From: Desulforhopalus sp. IMCC35007
Lineage (GTDB): Bacteria; Desulfobacterota; Desulfobulbia; Desulfobulbales; Desulfocapsaceae
DNA: 64,000 nt
Assembly: GCF_005116575.1 (NCBI RefSeq)
Contig: NZ_SWCN01000003.1
Coordinates: 308,497 to 372,496, forward strand
Direction: 5' to 3'
Shown one piece after another: positions 24,087 to 33,302 of this stretch (position 1 is its first letter; every line of letters begins with the position of its first letter). The position numbers and the translations under genes were made by a program. The notes beneath the pieces are model-generated. The model searched no databases, was not told the DNA's origin, and worked only from the letters and a program-made list of their open reading frames with translations.

Positions 24087-26207
24087 TTAATCTTTTAGGA
24101 TTCTGGAACTGTTTGCAACGGCCAGCAGCGCCGTGCCAACATCTGCAAAGACAGCTTCCCACATGGACGCAAGACCAAAGGCCCCCATAGTAAGAAAAAC
24201 AGCCTTTACCCCGAAAGCGAGAATGATATTCTGCCAGACGATACGACGTGTTTTCTTAGCAATGGATATTGCTTCAGCCAATTTAAGGGGAGAATCCGTC
24301 ATCAAAACAACATCCGCCGTTTCAATAGCGGCATCGCTGCCTAGGCCACCCATAGCAACACCGATATCAGATCTTGCCAGAACCGGGGCGTCATTTATCC
24401 CGTCACCAACAAATACTGTTTTGGCTCCATCTACGGTCGCCTGACTCAGCCATTCGAATTTTTCCACCTTATCTTCAGGAAGTAGTCCGGCATAATAACT
24501 GTCAAGCTGCAGTTGTTTGGCAATCTTACTCGCAATTTTCGCCGTGTCCCCTGTCAACATGGAAATATGATCTACCCCAAGCTTGCGCAACTTTTCGATT
24601 GCCTCTACTGTATCAGACTTCAGTTCGTCACCAATAGTAATGTAGCCACCATAGGTGTCATCGATGACAACATGGACTACAGTGGTATCAAATTCGAGTT
24701 TGGTGTGAGGTATTGAATTGGACTGCAGAATGCGATCGTTGCCTACCAAAACGGAGTATTGACCATATTCAACAGATACTCCTTGGCCTGAATAGTCTGT
24801 ATGCCCGGATATCTTTTGTTCATCTAGTTTACCGCCTTTGTCGGAAAAAGCCTGTGAGATTGAGAGCGCAATAGGGTGATTTGAATGGAACTCAGCTGCA
24901 GCGGCAAACTCAAGGATCTCCTGTTCGGACCAGGTACCGTTAGGAATTATTTCCCTTACCTTGAACACTCCACGTGTCAACGTTCCGGTTTTGTCAAAAA
25001 CAACGGTTTTAACTGCAGTGAGTGCATCTATGTAATTAGAGCCTTTTATCAGTATTCCGCGACGTGAAGCACGCCCTATTCCTGCAAAGTATCCAAGCGG
25101 TATGCTAACAACAAGAGCGCATGGACAGGAGATAACCAGCATAACAAGTGCACGGTAGATCCACACATCAAAAGGAGCTGCGAAAAAAAGAGGTGGTAGC
25201 AGCGCTACACATGCAGCTATCACAACCACGGCTGGTGTGTAATACCTGGCAAAAGTTGTAATGAATTTTTCTGTTCGTGCTTTTCGGGCTGTAGCATTTT
25301 CTACAAGCTCCATCACTTTGGCAATGGATGAATCCTCGAACGGTCTGCTCACCTGGATAGTCAATGCTCCAGTTGTGGCGATCGCACCAGCCAAGACACT
25401 ATCCCCAACGTTTACTGTCACAGGAATAGATTCTCCGGTCAATGCCGAGTTGTCAACTTGGGAACTGCCATCAATGACGTGACCGTCAAGTGGGATTTTT
25501 TCACCTGGCTTTACAAGGATTATGTTATCGACCTGAACCTTTTCAGGTGCTACTTCCTGTAATCCAAATGGCGTTTTGAGTAATGCAGTATTTGGTCTTG
25601 CTGCTAAAAGACCTCGAATAGACCTTCGGGAATTATTAACTGCACGTTCCTGAAGCAACTCTCCAATCTTGAAAAATATCATGACGCCTATGGCTTCTGC
25701 ATAGGCGTGAATGGCAAAAGCACCACAAGTTGCTATAACCATCAAAACGTTTTCGTCGAAAAACAGTCCTCTTCTTATAGTCTTGAAAGCACCGGCAATA
25801 ACATTCCAGCCGGCAAGAAGATACGCAGCAAAAGCCAAGATAAACTCAAGCGGGACAATATTAAGGGCATGAAACCTGTTTTCTAGCATTAATTGCGAGC
25901 CAAAGAGGACAACAGCACTGAACAAGGCTAAAGTTTCCAAACTCAACCAGTTTATCGGAGTAGGTACACTTAGAGTTTGAGGGGAACTGTGTTGCAAGGG
26001 GCTGAGCTCCGCTTCGGGCTCTATCAGCTTTATCTGTGCTTCAACTTTGCACAGATCATCAGCCTGTAGATGGAGGATCTGGTTTGCAAAATCAAAAGAA
26101 GCATAATCTACACCTTCCAGCTGTTGTAAACTTCCCTCTATTTTTGCAGCACAGTTGGCGCAATCTATCTTTGTAATTTTATATTTCTTGGTATCTTTTG
26201 CCTTCAT
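24087..26207 (-). CDS. Zn/Cd/Pb-translocating P1B-type ATPase
   Basis: 706 residues from ATG 26207. An N-terminal HMA domain has metal motif IDCANCAAKIEG. Eight membrane helices include the CPC site VISCPCALVVS. Phosphorylation motif is VFDKTGTLTRG, TGES is present in ALTGESIPV, the HP-type motif is FHSNHPIALS and the hinge is VGDGINDAPVLA. These place it with ZntA/CadA exporters. A longer reading to 26285 would overlap the regulator gene, and the shorter start lies just past its stop. The operon order is ArsR regulator - ATPase - Sec-rhodanese. Confidence 0.9.
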   Translation of the reverse strand: MKAKDTKKYKITKIDCANCAAKIEGSLQQLEGVDYASFDFANQILHLQADDLCKVEAQIKLIEPEAELSPLQHSSPQTLSVPTPINWLSLETLALFSAVVLFGSQLMLENRFHALNIVPLEFILAFAAYLLAGWNVIAGAFKTIRRGLFFDENVLMVIATCGAFAIHAYAEAIGVMIFFKIGELLQERAVNNSRRSIRGLLAARPNTALLKTPFGLQEVAPEKVQVDNIILVKPGEKIPLDGHVIDGSSQVDNSALTGESIPVTVNVGDSVLAGAIATTGALTIQVSRPFEDSSIAKVMELVENATARKARTEKFITTFARYYTPAVVVIAACVALLPPLFFAAPFDVWIYRALVMLVISCPCALVVSIPLGYFAGIGRASRRGILIKGSNYIDALTAVKTVVFDKTGTLTRGVFKVREIIPNGTWSEQEILEFAAAAEFHSNHPIALSISQAFSDKGGKLDEQKISGHTDYSGQGVSVEYGQYSVLVGNDRILQSNSIPHTKLEFDTTVVHVVIDDTYGGYITIGDELKSDTVEAIEKLRKLGVDHISMLTGDTAKIASKIAKQLQLDSYYAGLLPEDKVEKFEWLSQATVDGAKTVFVGDGINDAPVLARSDIGVAMGGLGSDAAIETADVVLMTDSPLKLAEAISIAKKTRRIVWQNIILAFGVKAVFLTMGAFGLASMWEAVFADVGTALLAVANSSRILKD

Positions 26208-26232
26208 CACATTAACCCTATCTTGATAGTAC

Positions 26233-26604
26233 TTATTCGGAGATGTGCTCCATTCCCGTTTCAAGTAACTTACGAACATGATCATCTGTCAGAGAATAAA
26301 ACATCACCTTTCCATCTCTACGATGCTTGACAATCCTCGACATCTTCAGCTTGTTCAACTGATGAGATACTGCCGATTGTTTCAGATTCAGTAGTGCACA
26401 TATATCGCAAACACACATCTCGGATTCAGATAAGGCCCATAAAATTGAAAGTCGTGTGCCATCACCAAACACCTTGAAAAGAGCAGAGAGCGATTGAACA
26501 TGCGTTTGATTCGGCATTCTTTGTGTAACTTCTGTGACAATATTTTCATGAATTGCTTTGACTTCGCACAGTTCTGCATTTTGTACCCGGATATCCTGCG
26601 TCAT
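26233..26604 (-). CDS. ArsR/SmtB-family metal-responsive repressor (CadC-like)
   Basis: 123 residues. A winged helix has the ArsR signature FKVFGDGTRLSILWAL, the metal-site motif SEMCVCDICALL in the alpha-3 helix, the recognition helix LKQSAVSHQLNKLKMSRIV and the wing HRRDGKVMFYSL. An N-terminal Cys (AELCEVKAIHENIV) could complete a CadC-type thiolate site. It is the first gene of the operon with the P-ATPase, and would release the operator when Cd, Pb or Zn binds. Confidence 0.92.
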   Translation of the reverse strand: MTQDIRVQNAELCEVKAIHENIVTEVTQRMPNQTHVQSLSALFKVFGDGTRLSILWALSESEMCVCDICALLNLKQSAVSHQLNKLKMSRIVKHRRDGKVMFYSLTDDHVRKLLETGMEHISE

Positions 26605-26640
26605 TGTTTCTCCTTTGGTTGAATACAGAATTCATATTAT

Positions 26641-26654
26641 CATATGATCATGTG
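26641..26654. promoter_or_regulatory. Candidate ArsR/SmtB operator
   Basis: CATATGATCATGTG is a 12-of-14 palindrome in an AT-rich promoter region about 37 bases upstream of the arsR start. SmtB/CadC-type operators have this kind of AT-rich dyad. Confidence 0.5.
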
Positions 26655-26803
26655 TTAATATATAATAGTGATAGTTGTTATTGTCAATGATATTGGTAGA
26701 GGCCATTGGGTAAAATTGGAAGTTGGGTTCCTACTCCCTATGCTGCACGACAAGTTTATTTGTTTTCCAATAGTCTCAATAGATAGGGGATGCTCTAAGG
26801 CCG

Positions 26804-26835
26804 ACAACCCTTCGCCTCTTCAGGCGAAGGGTTGT
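26804..26835. terminator. Perfect 14-bp hairpin
   Basis: ACAACCCTTCGCCT / AGGCGAAGGGTTGT with loop CTTC, between the arsR promoter and the broken Sec-DsbA gene. No T-run follows on the plus strand. It may be a factor-dependent terminator or a boundary. Confidence 0.45.
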
Positions 26836-26891
26836 GGAATCGGTAGGTTAAGAAGCGGGATAAATACCCCTTACTTATTGAGCTTCTTCAT

Positions 26892-27340
26892 CTAATCGTC
26901 AATCAGTTTCTGAAAACCGCTGAGGGAACGCTGTTTGAGCTTTCGACCGTTGATGAAGACGGACGGAGTTCCTGTGATTCCATTTTGCTGGGCCTCAACC
27001 ATATCATTAAGGAGGCGGTTGGTAAGCTCTTTTGATTGCATATCCATTTTAAACTTCTGCAGATCTAATCCAAGCTCAGTCGCTATACGTTCAAAAGATG
27101 CCTGCATGATCTTTTTCTCAGCAAATAATTTATCATGATATTCCCAAAACATATCTTGCTATCCAGCCGCAAGAGCAGCAAGCGCTGCCGGTTGTGCCTG
27201 ATCATACATCTTCAGTGGGAAGTTTTAAAATACGATTTTAACATTTCCTACATTTTTATTGAGCATCTGCTCAAGAAGTGGCGTGATTTTGCCACAGTAT
27301 GGTCATTGAAAATCTAAAAAAACAGCAACCGTAAACGTAC
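26892..27340 (-). pseudogene. Broken paralogue of the Sec-DsbA gene
   Basis: This matches residues about 135-280 of the gene at 4914-5783: TVAVFLDFQ-(TGA)-PYCGKITPLLEQML, NFPL, QPAALAALAA, FWEYHDKLFAEKK, GITGTPSVFINGRKLKQRS. It keeps the in-frame TGA (27305-27303) and the TTGAGC/GCTCAA SECIS stem. It has a TAA at 27227-27225 and a TAG at 27161-27159, and lacks the signal peptide and propeller segment. It is therefore dead, derived from a duplicated selenoprotein gene. Confidence 0.88.
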
Positions 27341-27451
27341 CAAAAATGGTGAAGAGAGTGCGGGCGGCAACGAGACGTAATACGGCAACAAGGCCGATTG
27401 CTCTCCATCTCTTTCCCTACTGCCCGTTTTTTTTGTTAATTTACCCAAGTA

Positions 27452-27681
27452 GGGGGTGTAAGCCCAAACCGCCGAAATTTCCGAGAGGTTTTGTCGTTAT
27501 CTATGTAACGCACCAGAAATAGGTGTTTTTAGAAAAACTACCTTTAAAAAAGACGACCACACCGGTCAGTTTAAATATCATCTAAGACATGACCAATTTG
27601 TATTTTTTGAGTCAAAAAAGAGGTTGAAATTTAGCATAGCGCACTGCCACGGAATTTTCGGCGGTTCCGGCTTACAACCCC
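27452..27681. mobile_element. MITE-like 230-bp element with 32-bp terminal inverted repeats
   Basis: The left end 27452-27483 begins GGGGGTGTAAGCCCAAACCG. The right end 27650-27681, reverse complemented, begins GGGGTTGTAAGCCGGAACCG. About 28 of 32 positions agree. The interior is AT-rich and codes for nothing. A solo end of the same type lies at 6102-6120. No clear target-site duplication is visible. Confidence 0.6.
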
Positions 27682-28151
27682 TTAATCCAGCATCTGACAG
27701 ATACTACTTTTGTGTGAAGGGTTGATATTAGTAGTATTCTTATCCTAAGAATCCATTTTCTCCTGATGTTGATATAGTTCCTGAACGTTTTTACCTTGAC
27801 CAGGGCCAAATACCACGACCGAAATGGAGCATCCTGACACTTCCGAAAATTCAAGAATTTTTCCAAAAAAATGGTCCCAAATGTAGCGGTTGAAATTACG
27901 TATACTTCCAGAATCTCTTTTATTGATAGCATATAACCATATGGTATTTATCAATAATATTTTATTGTCAGATAATTATTGCTTCTCAAAAGGTCAAGAG
28001 GACCTTTGCGTGCTGTTAGACAGCAACCTGAACTGATAAGGAATCTCAATTTCTGGGAATGTCCTTCAGTATAGTCCAAGATATTCAAGATTTGTTTATT
28101 GTTGTCCAAAATTTTAACTGTTTCTGCCCAGATTCCTTGCTGTTCAGCACT
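27682..28151. other. Region without a convincing gene
   Basis: About 470 bases downstream of the second P-ATPase gene. A minus-strand frame at 27745-27954 (FNRYIWDHFFGKILEFSEVS...) has coding-like composition and could be a gene remnant, but it has no recognised family and no start signal. Confidence 0.35.
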
Positions 28152-29999
28152 TTAGGCCAGGGGCCTTTCCTTCGTGAATCCGATGGATGCGGCAAGGGCT
28201 ACCACAAGTATTGAACCCATGTTGTGTGTGACCGCCCCCCAAATAGGGGTAAGCAGGCCTGTAGCACCGGCTATAACCGCGATACAATTGATACTAAAGC
28301 TCAACCAGATATTAATTTGTATCGTGCGGGACATCTTTCTGCTCAATTGAATAAGAAAAGGCAATTGTTCGAGCCTGTCGTTCATTAATACGATATCAGC
28401 AGTCTCCAGTGCCACATCCGCCCCCCTGGTTCCCATAGCAATACCGGTATCTGCAGCTTTCAAAGCCGGAGCGTCATTAATCCCATCTCCAATATAAACC
28501 GATAGACCCTCTGTATAAGCTTCTATTCTATCAAGTTTTTCAGCTGGTTTCTGAGAAGCGTAATACTCTTTAATACCCACAGATTCTGCCGTCGTCCTAA
28601 CAGGAGAATTCTGATCTCCAGATATAATGGCAATTTTTTCTATGCCCAACTCCCGTATTGCCTTTATTGTCGCTTCAGCTTTAGCGCGAGGTCGGTCAAT
28701 CAGGCTGATCGAGCCAAAAACCCTGCTATCTACAACGATATCTATATTGGTATATCCGTTATCATCTAAGGTTCTACTGGTCACAATTTCTATATGCTGA
28801 CCTTCAACCATACCTGAAATCCCCTGACCGGCTTCAGTACGTATGTCTTCTGCCCTGGCATAGTCAAGCTGTAATTCTTCGGCTTTTTTTCCAATAGCTG
28901 CTCCTAAAGGATGCAAGCTTCCTTTTTCAAGGGCGGCGGCCATTGCCAACACCTCGTTGTTCGTCACCCCTTCAGCAGAAATAATAGCTACTATTTCTGG
29001 CTCACCATTTGTGATGGTCCCGGTTTTATCAAAGAAAAATCCTCGGGAATCAGCAATATTTTCCAGATATTTTCCTCCCTTAACCACTATTCCAGATTTC
29101 GCAGCTCTGCCAATGGCAGCGACTGTTGTGACAGGGCTTGCTAGTAGAAAAGAACAGGGGCAGCCTACGATAAGGACTGTAATTGCTCTGGTAACATCCC
29201 AAGTAAAGAAATAGGTAAATACTGCAGCGAAAAGAATAACAGGGGTGAACCAGGCAGCATAAGTATCGACGATTTTACCACTTCGAGTCTTTTGTTGCTC
29301 AGCGCCCTCAATCAACTGGATAATCCTGCCGATTGTCGAATCCCTCCCAACCCTATCGGCCTTGATCTTGATGAACCCATTGGTGCAAAGAGTACCCGCA
29401 AACACCTGACCGCCGAAATTTTTTTGCACCGGAATGGACTCACCTGTTATGGATGATTCATCAACCGCAGTTGAACCCTCTGTGACTGTACCGTCAACTG
29501 CAATTGTGTCACCTGCCCTAATGATTACAATATCACCTATCCTAACATTTTTAATATCTATCTCAATTTCCTTGCAATCTTTCTCGATCGTAGTCGTTTT
29601 GGGTGTAATCGCCATAAGCTTACGAATGGAGTTCCTGGCGCTATCGCTTACCGCCTCTTCAACAAGAGCTCCAAAAATCATGATAGCACTCACTACAGCA
29701 CCCTCGAGGTAATTGCCGTTTATCATGCATGCGATGATGGCAATACTTACCAGCTCGTCCACGTTGATTTCTTTGTTGAGTATTCCTCTCCCAGCCTCAA
29801 CTATTATCGGCAAGCCATTAACGGCAATTGATAGTAGAAGGGCAATATCCAAAAGGCTCAGGTCAATGGATGGAACTACCTGTATTTTAGGAAGAATAAA
29901 AGATAGAGGAATGAGGAAGGCTCCCAGGGATACCTTGACGAAATCTTCCGAGCGGAATAACTCTCTGTAAATACTTAAATCTGCATGACGACCGATCAT
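28152..29999 (-). CDS. P1B-type heavy-metal ATPase without N-terminal metal-binding domain
   Basis: 615 residues from ATG 29999. This start has GAGGG six bases upstream, whereas the ATG at 30011 has no ribosome site. Motifs: TGES in SITGESIPVQ, CPC in VGCPCSFLLASP, DKTG in FFDKTGTITNGEP, HP in KGSLHPLGAAIG, and YIGDGINDAPALKAADTG. No HMA domain precedes the first helices. The CPCSFLLASP sequence differs from the CPCAL of copper and zinc pumps, so the transported metal is uncertain. It is divergent from a MarR gene, with two palindromes in between. Confidence 0.88.
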   Translation of the reverse strand: MIGRHADLSIYRELFRSEDFVKVSLGAFLIPLSFILPKIQVVPSIDLSLLDIALLLSIAVNGLPIIVEAGRGILNKEINVDELVSIAIIACMINGNYLEGAVVSAIMIFGALVEEAVSDSARNSIRKLMAITPKTTTIEKDCKEIEIDIKNVRIGDIVIIRAGDTIAVDGTVTEGSTAVDESSITGESIPVQKNFGGQVFAGTLCTNGFIKIKADRVGRDSTIGRIIQLIEGAEQQKTRSGKIVDTYAAWFTPVILFAAVFTYFFTWDVTRAITVLIVGCPCSFLLASPVTTVAAIGRAAKSGIVVKGGKYLENIADSRGFFFDKTGTITNGEPEIVAIISAEGVTNNEVLAMAAALEKGSLHPLGAAIGKKAEELQLDYARAEDIRTEAGQGISGMVEGQHIEIVTSRTLDDNGYTNIDIVVDSRVFGSISLIDRPRAKAEATIKAIRELGIEKIAIISGDQNSPVRTTAESVGIKEYYASQKPAEKLDRIEAYTEGLSVYIGDGINDAPALKAADTGIAMGTRGADVALETADIVLMNDRLEQLPFLIQLSRKMSRTIQINIWLSFSINCIAVIAGATGLLTPIWGAVTHNMGSILVVALAASIGFTKERPLA

Positions 30000-30015
30000 T
30001 TTTGCCCTCATTTAT

Positions 30016-30030
30016 GTTTGATAGTCAAAC
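30016..30030. promoter_or_regulatory. Palindrome before the second P-ATPase
   Basis: GTTTGA-TAG-TCAAAC, a 15-bp perfect dyad about 16 bases upstream of the ATPase start codon. It is a candidate repressor site overlapping the ribosome-binding region. Confidence 0.5.
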
Positions 30031-30137
30031 TACTTGATGCACTTACTACCCTCGAATAACTTGAATGTCAAGATATTTGAAAATCTATATTTCCTGTGGT
30101 ATTGTATCTCCGCATAGATTAATGGGACTGTCCTACC

Positions 30138-30158
30138 GATTGTTATAATTATACAATC
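30138..30158. promoter_or_regulatory. Candidate MarR operator
   Basis: GATTGT-TATAATTAT-ACAATC, a 21-bp dyad ending about 21 bases before the marR start. It could control both divergent genes. Confidence 0.55.
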
Positions 30159-30179
30159 TAATCTGTTCAGGGATTGCTG

Positions 30180-30593
30180 ATGGATGCCGAAGAACTTTCA
30201 AAAACGATAATCGAGTTTTACGAGAAGCTTACCACTTGGGAAGATGGAGTAGTCAAGGATAGTGGGCTTACGACGTCACAGAACCATGCCATCGAAATTG
30301 TTGGCCATGAAGGTGCTATAAAAATGAGAAAGCTGGCAGATAAGCTCGGCGTGACAACCGGGACTCTGACAGTCAGTATCGACCGTCTTGAAAAAAAGGC
30401 ACTGCTCAGACGTGTTCCTCACAAGTCGGACAGGAGGTCATACTTGATCGAATTAACGGAGAAAGGTCAAAAGGTATTCAAAATGCATCACAACCATCAT
30501 CTCAATCTAACTCGGGAAATGATGACAGATTTCTCTGAGCAGGAGCAAGCGACCCTTTATCAATCTCTCAAAAAGATGATGGAACATTTCTAG
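30180..30593 (+). CDS. MarR-family transcriptional regulator
   Basis: 137 residues. A winged helix-turn-helix of MarR type: ITSQ-like helix GLTTSQNHAIEIVGHEG, recognition part MRKLADKLGVTTGTLTVSIDRLEKKALL, and the wing RVPHKSDRRSYLIELTEKGQKVF with the conserved DRR. Two His-rich stretches (KMHHNHHLNL) could bind a metal, which suits a regulator of the divergent P-ATPase. ATG 30180 is preferred to the TTG at 30174. Confidence 0.9.
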   Translation: MDAEELSKTIIEFYEKLTTWEDGVVKDSGLTTSQNHAIEIVGHEGAIKMRKLADKLGVTTGTLTVSIDRLEKKALLRRVPHKSDRRSYLIELTEKGQKVFKMHHNHHLNLTREMMTDFSEQEQATLYQSLKKMMEHF

Positions 30594-30931
30594 ACTAATT
30601 CCACTTTTGTGAAGGTAGACCTTTATTATTTGTGATGGTTTGACTTACGCAGAAAGGGATGGTTTGATATCGTTTTCAGAGCGGCTCCTATCTTGAGTAA
30701 CAACCTTATTAAGGTTATCTGATTACCCCTGAAACTCACCAAATTTTTGAGAGATTGTTCTTCATTAATCGCTACCTCTTTATAAGCAAAGCTTTTTGAT
30801 GAAAATATGTCCAAAAGCCGGAATATCTAAGATATTTGGCAATACATCTTAATGTCAAGGCGTTACTGCTTGCAGTTGTTTTCAAGCTGAGCTATAGGGG
30901 TAATCAGATAATAATATAAAACATCAATAAT

Positions 30932-30968
30932 ATCCCCCCTGTCATTTTATCGACAGGGGGGATTTTTA
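30932..30968. terminator. Strong bidirectional terminator
   Basis: ATCCCCCCTGTC / GACAGGGGGGAT, a 12-bp perfect stem with an 8-nt loop followed by TTTT on the plus strand and an A-rich start (T-rich on the minus strand). It lies between the convergent marR and DUF6488 genes. Confidence 0.85.
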
Positions 30969-31018
30969 GATAGTTCTCAGTTTAGACATAAATTCTATCT
31001 GTTATATTGAAAATAGCA

Positions 31019-31369
31019 TCAGGATCCAGAATAATTGGCCGCGATGTATTCCCCGCTCAAAGTAAAGAATATATATAGTGTTTGTTTTGCAACATCACTA
31101 ATCTCTTTGTTTTTGTAGGAAACAACCCATTCCGGACGTTCGTTGAATATCTTCTGCTCGACCTTGTTCTCTTTTAAGCCGACCCAAGTTGCCTCGATTT
31201 TTCCATCAGTTGCCAACGCTTTTACGACTTCCAAAGCTCGACTAGCAGCGACCTCACTGGAAACCGGTGGTTGCTCCTTGGAGGGACCATGCGAATGACC
31301 CGATCCAGCAAGAGCCGGGGTGACAAAAAACAGCATTGAGAATAAAAGTGCGATTGTTGAGTATTTCAT
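31019..31369 (-). CDS. DUF6488-family small periplasmic protein
   Basis: 116 residues from ATG 31369, which has GGAGAACGTT in front (a longer frame to 31507 has no signal). The signal peptide STIALLFSMLFFVTPALA is followed by a GSGHSHGP His motif, then EVVKALATDGKIEATWVGLKE, PEWVVSYKNKEIS and KQTLYIFFTLSGEYIAANYSG. This is the layout of the DUF6488 family. The PepSY-like fold and the His motif suggest metal contact. It is adjacent to hupE, a frequent neighbour. Confidence 0.8.
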   Translation of the reverse strand: MKYSTIALLFSMLFFVTPALAGSGHSHGPSKEQPPVSSEVAASRALEVVKALATDGKIEATWVGLKENKVEQKIFNERPEWVVSYKNKEISDVAKQTLYIFFTLSGEYIAANYSGS

Positions 31370-31519
31370 AACGTTCTCCAAATAGATTTGAATTTTAATG
31401 TAATGGTTTGTGACGATATTCAAAATATTTTCATTTTCCATGCAATTTTCTTTACTGAGGATCATACTAAAACGAAAATACAGGTAAATTACTCGTCGTT
31501 TTTTCAAGCATATTTTGAT

Positions 31520-32659
31520 TTATAGTGTGGGATGCTCAGTTACCTTTTTCTCTTGTTTTGGGATCGTTGTTTGAGCAACCACCTCCAAGTCAAGACGCTG
31601 ATAATCGCCACTCACATTTAAAGTTACAGCGACAGGGAAAGAATTGTTATTCTTCCAATACCAGCCATGAGTACCGTCAAAGACTGTTGTTAAAGAGCCG
31701 TTAAATTTACTATCCGTGCTTTTTATGAAGCTCTTAAAAGAACCAGTCGTATCGCCTTTCGGCTCGCCGTGAAAATCAAAAAACAGATCGCCCTTGTTTG
31801 TGCTCCAAGCATATTGAAATTTTGCTCCTTTTTGAAGCTGCAGCTTGTATTCTTTCTCACCTCTGGCTGGTATGATAATACTGATTGTGTCTTTCCAGTC
31901 TACTTGTGGTGCTGTCTCAGCCAGCTCTACTTGTTCAACCGGTTGTACGTTGGCAGTCAACTCTTCAGCGTTTGCAGTATGCTCATAACCATGCATCTGC
32001 ATAAAAAAGAGAAGCCCCCCAGCCAGAATTAATGAATTGTTTACTATCTTACTGAAGGTTGGAAAGGCTTCTCTTTTACGAAAGGCGGCGACAAGAAGTA
32101 GCATTAGAGCCAGTGCTGCGATTTGTCCGATCTCGATGCCGATATTAAAAGAGATGATATTCATTAGCAACTGGTCCTCACTCAACGGAAGTTGCTGTAA
32201 ACGAGTAGAAAGACCAAGGCCGTGGATTAAACCTAAACTAAATATCATAGCCAGCATATTAGGAGACTTGATATTTAAATATTTTTTAAACCCTTCAAGA
32301 TTATGAAAGGCTATATAGCAAACGCTCAACGCGATAACAGCATCAATTAAAAAATAATTAACCTGAATTGCATTAAAAGTTGCAAAAATAAGAGTGATAC
32401 TGTGTCCAATAGTGAAGGCGGAGATGTATTTAACAATATCTTTGAATCGGGTAAGAAAAAATATGATCCCAAAGACAAAAAGCAAATGGTCATACCCAGA
32501 TAACATGTGAGTCGCGCCAATCAATATATAGCGCAGATTACCACCTTCAATAATGATTTGTTTTTCTTCTTCAGACATCCCATGTCCGAATGCCTGGCTT
32601 GCTATAAACACCGCAAATATTGCAATGAGCAAGGGGGCTTTTTTAAAAATAGATAACAT
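31520..32659 (-). CDS. HupE/UreJ-family membrane protein with C-terminal periplasmic domain
   Basis: 379 residues. The signal-like start ends in HGMSEEEKQ. The HupE core (about 28-225) has about six helices with IGATHMLSGYDHLLFVFGI, FTIGHSITLIFAT, GLIHGLGLSTRLQQLPL and FNIGIEIGQIAALALML; these His/Asp motifs are those of HupE/UreJ nickel/cobalt-type transporters. An extra domain (about 250-375) contains IIIPARGEKEYKLQLQKGAKFQYAW and is joined after a helix. The metal is not determinable. It is in an operon with DUF6488. Confidence 0.85.
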   Translation of the reverse strand: MLSIFKKAPLLIAIFAVFIASQAFGHGMSEEEKQIIIEGGNLRYILIGATHMLSGYDHLLFVFGIIFFLTRFKDIVKYISAFTIGHSITLIFATFNAIQVNYFLIDAVIALSVCYIAFHNLEGFKKYLNIKSPNMLAMIFSLGLIHGLGLSTRLQQLPLSEDQLLMNIISFNIGIEIGQIAALALMLLLVAAFRKREAFPTFSKIVNNSLILAGGLLFFMQMHGYEHTANAEELTANVQPVEQVELAETAPQVDWKDTISIIIPARGEKEYKLQLQKGAKFQYAWSTNKGDLFFDFHGEPKGDTTGSFKSFIKSTDSKFNGSLTTVFDGTHGWYWKNNNSFPVAVTLNVSGDYQRLDLEVVAQTTIPKQEKKVTEHPTL

Positions 32660-32894
32660 AGAAACCTCAGTATTATTTAACTTGAGACAAGGGTACTCGC
32701 CACAGTACTCAAGACGACTAGACTAACTGAGAAGTAAATTTAGTACTTTTGATCTATACAACTCGCAAAGATGCCGTAACCATTAGATATCAATGCGAGA
32801 ATAAAGTTTTTCTGACTTATACTCTACGCACGATATTTAGAGGTTGGCTTCAAAAGTACTACAGCTACTAATTCAGCTTTAGAAAAATAAAATC

Positions 32895-33302
32895 TCAGGA
32901 AATATAGGGGGGTGCACGAGGATTAATCGTTGAGCGATTAAAATCACGCAAGCTGGCATTGAGAAAAGTACGAGTTGTGCAAGTAATAAGTGGAGAGTTC
33001 TGCAGTTTAAAACCAGTGCCAATTACTGCCAAGAATGGCTTCTTTGGTTTTCCGTTCTTGGAAAAACGGTATTCTTGGCCAAACTCTATCGCAATCGAAG
33101 AATGTCTCTGCTGTGCAACATCTTCGGCAATCGAACTAGTATCTATCGATCGATGAGAATGAACTTCAACTGGATGTTGATGATTATCCTGTTCATGGCT
33201 ATGAGGACTTGCCAGATGGATATGTGTAGCTGACCACTGTACGGTTATAAAGGCAATAATAGCTGTAAACAGCAGTAAGTGAGTCGCTCGAGTTTTATTC
33301 AT
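32895..33302 (-). CDS. Small secreted His-rich protein
   Basis: 135 residues. A signal-anchor (THLLLFTAIIAFITVQWSAT) precedes a His-rich stretch (HIHLASPHSHEQDNHQHPVEVHSH, about 27-50) and a C-terminal part ending in RSTINPRAPPYIS. The His cluster is of the kind that buffers Ni, Co or Zn in the periplasm, in keeping with the HupE neighbour. The RAPP ending occurs in short proteins next to metal-efflux systems. No domain assigned. Confidence 0.6.
   Translation of the reverse strand: MNKTRATHLLLFTAIIAFITVQWSATHIHLASPHSHEQDNHQHPVEVHSHRSIDTSSIAEDVAQQRHSSIAIEFGQEYRFSKNGKPKKPFLAVIGTGFKLQNSPLITCTTRTFLNASLRDFNRSTINPRAPPYIS

Noticed and set aside
26208..26285. Longer N-terminus of the Zn/Cd ATPase
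   Set aside because: It would overlap the ArsR coding region and has no family similarity; the ATG at 26207 lies just behind the ArsR stop.
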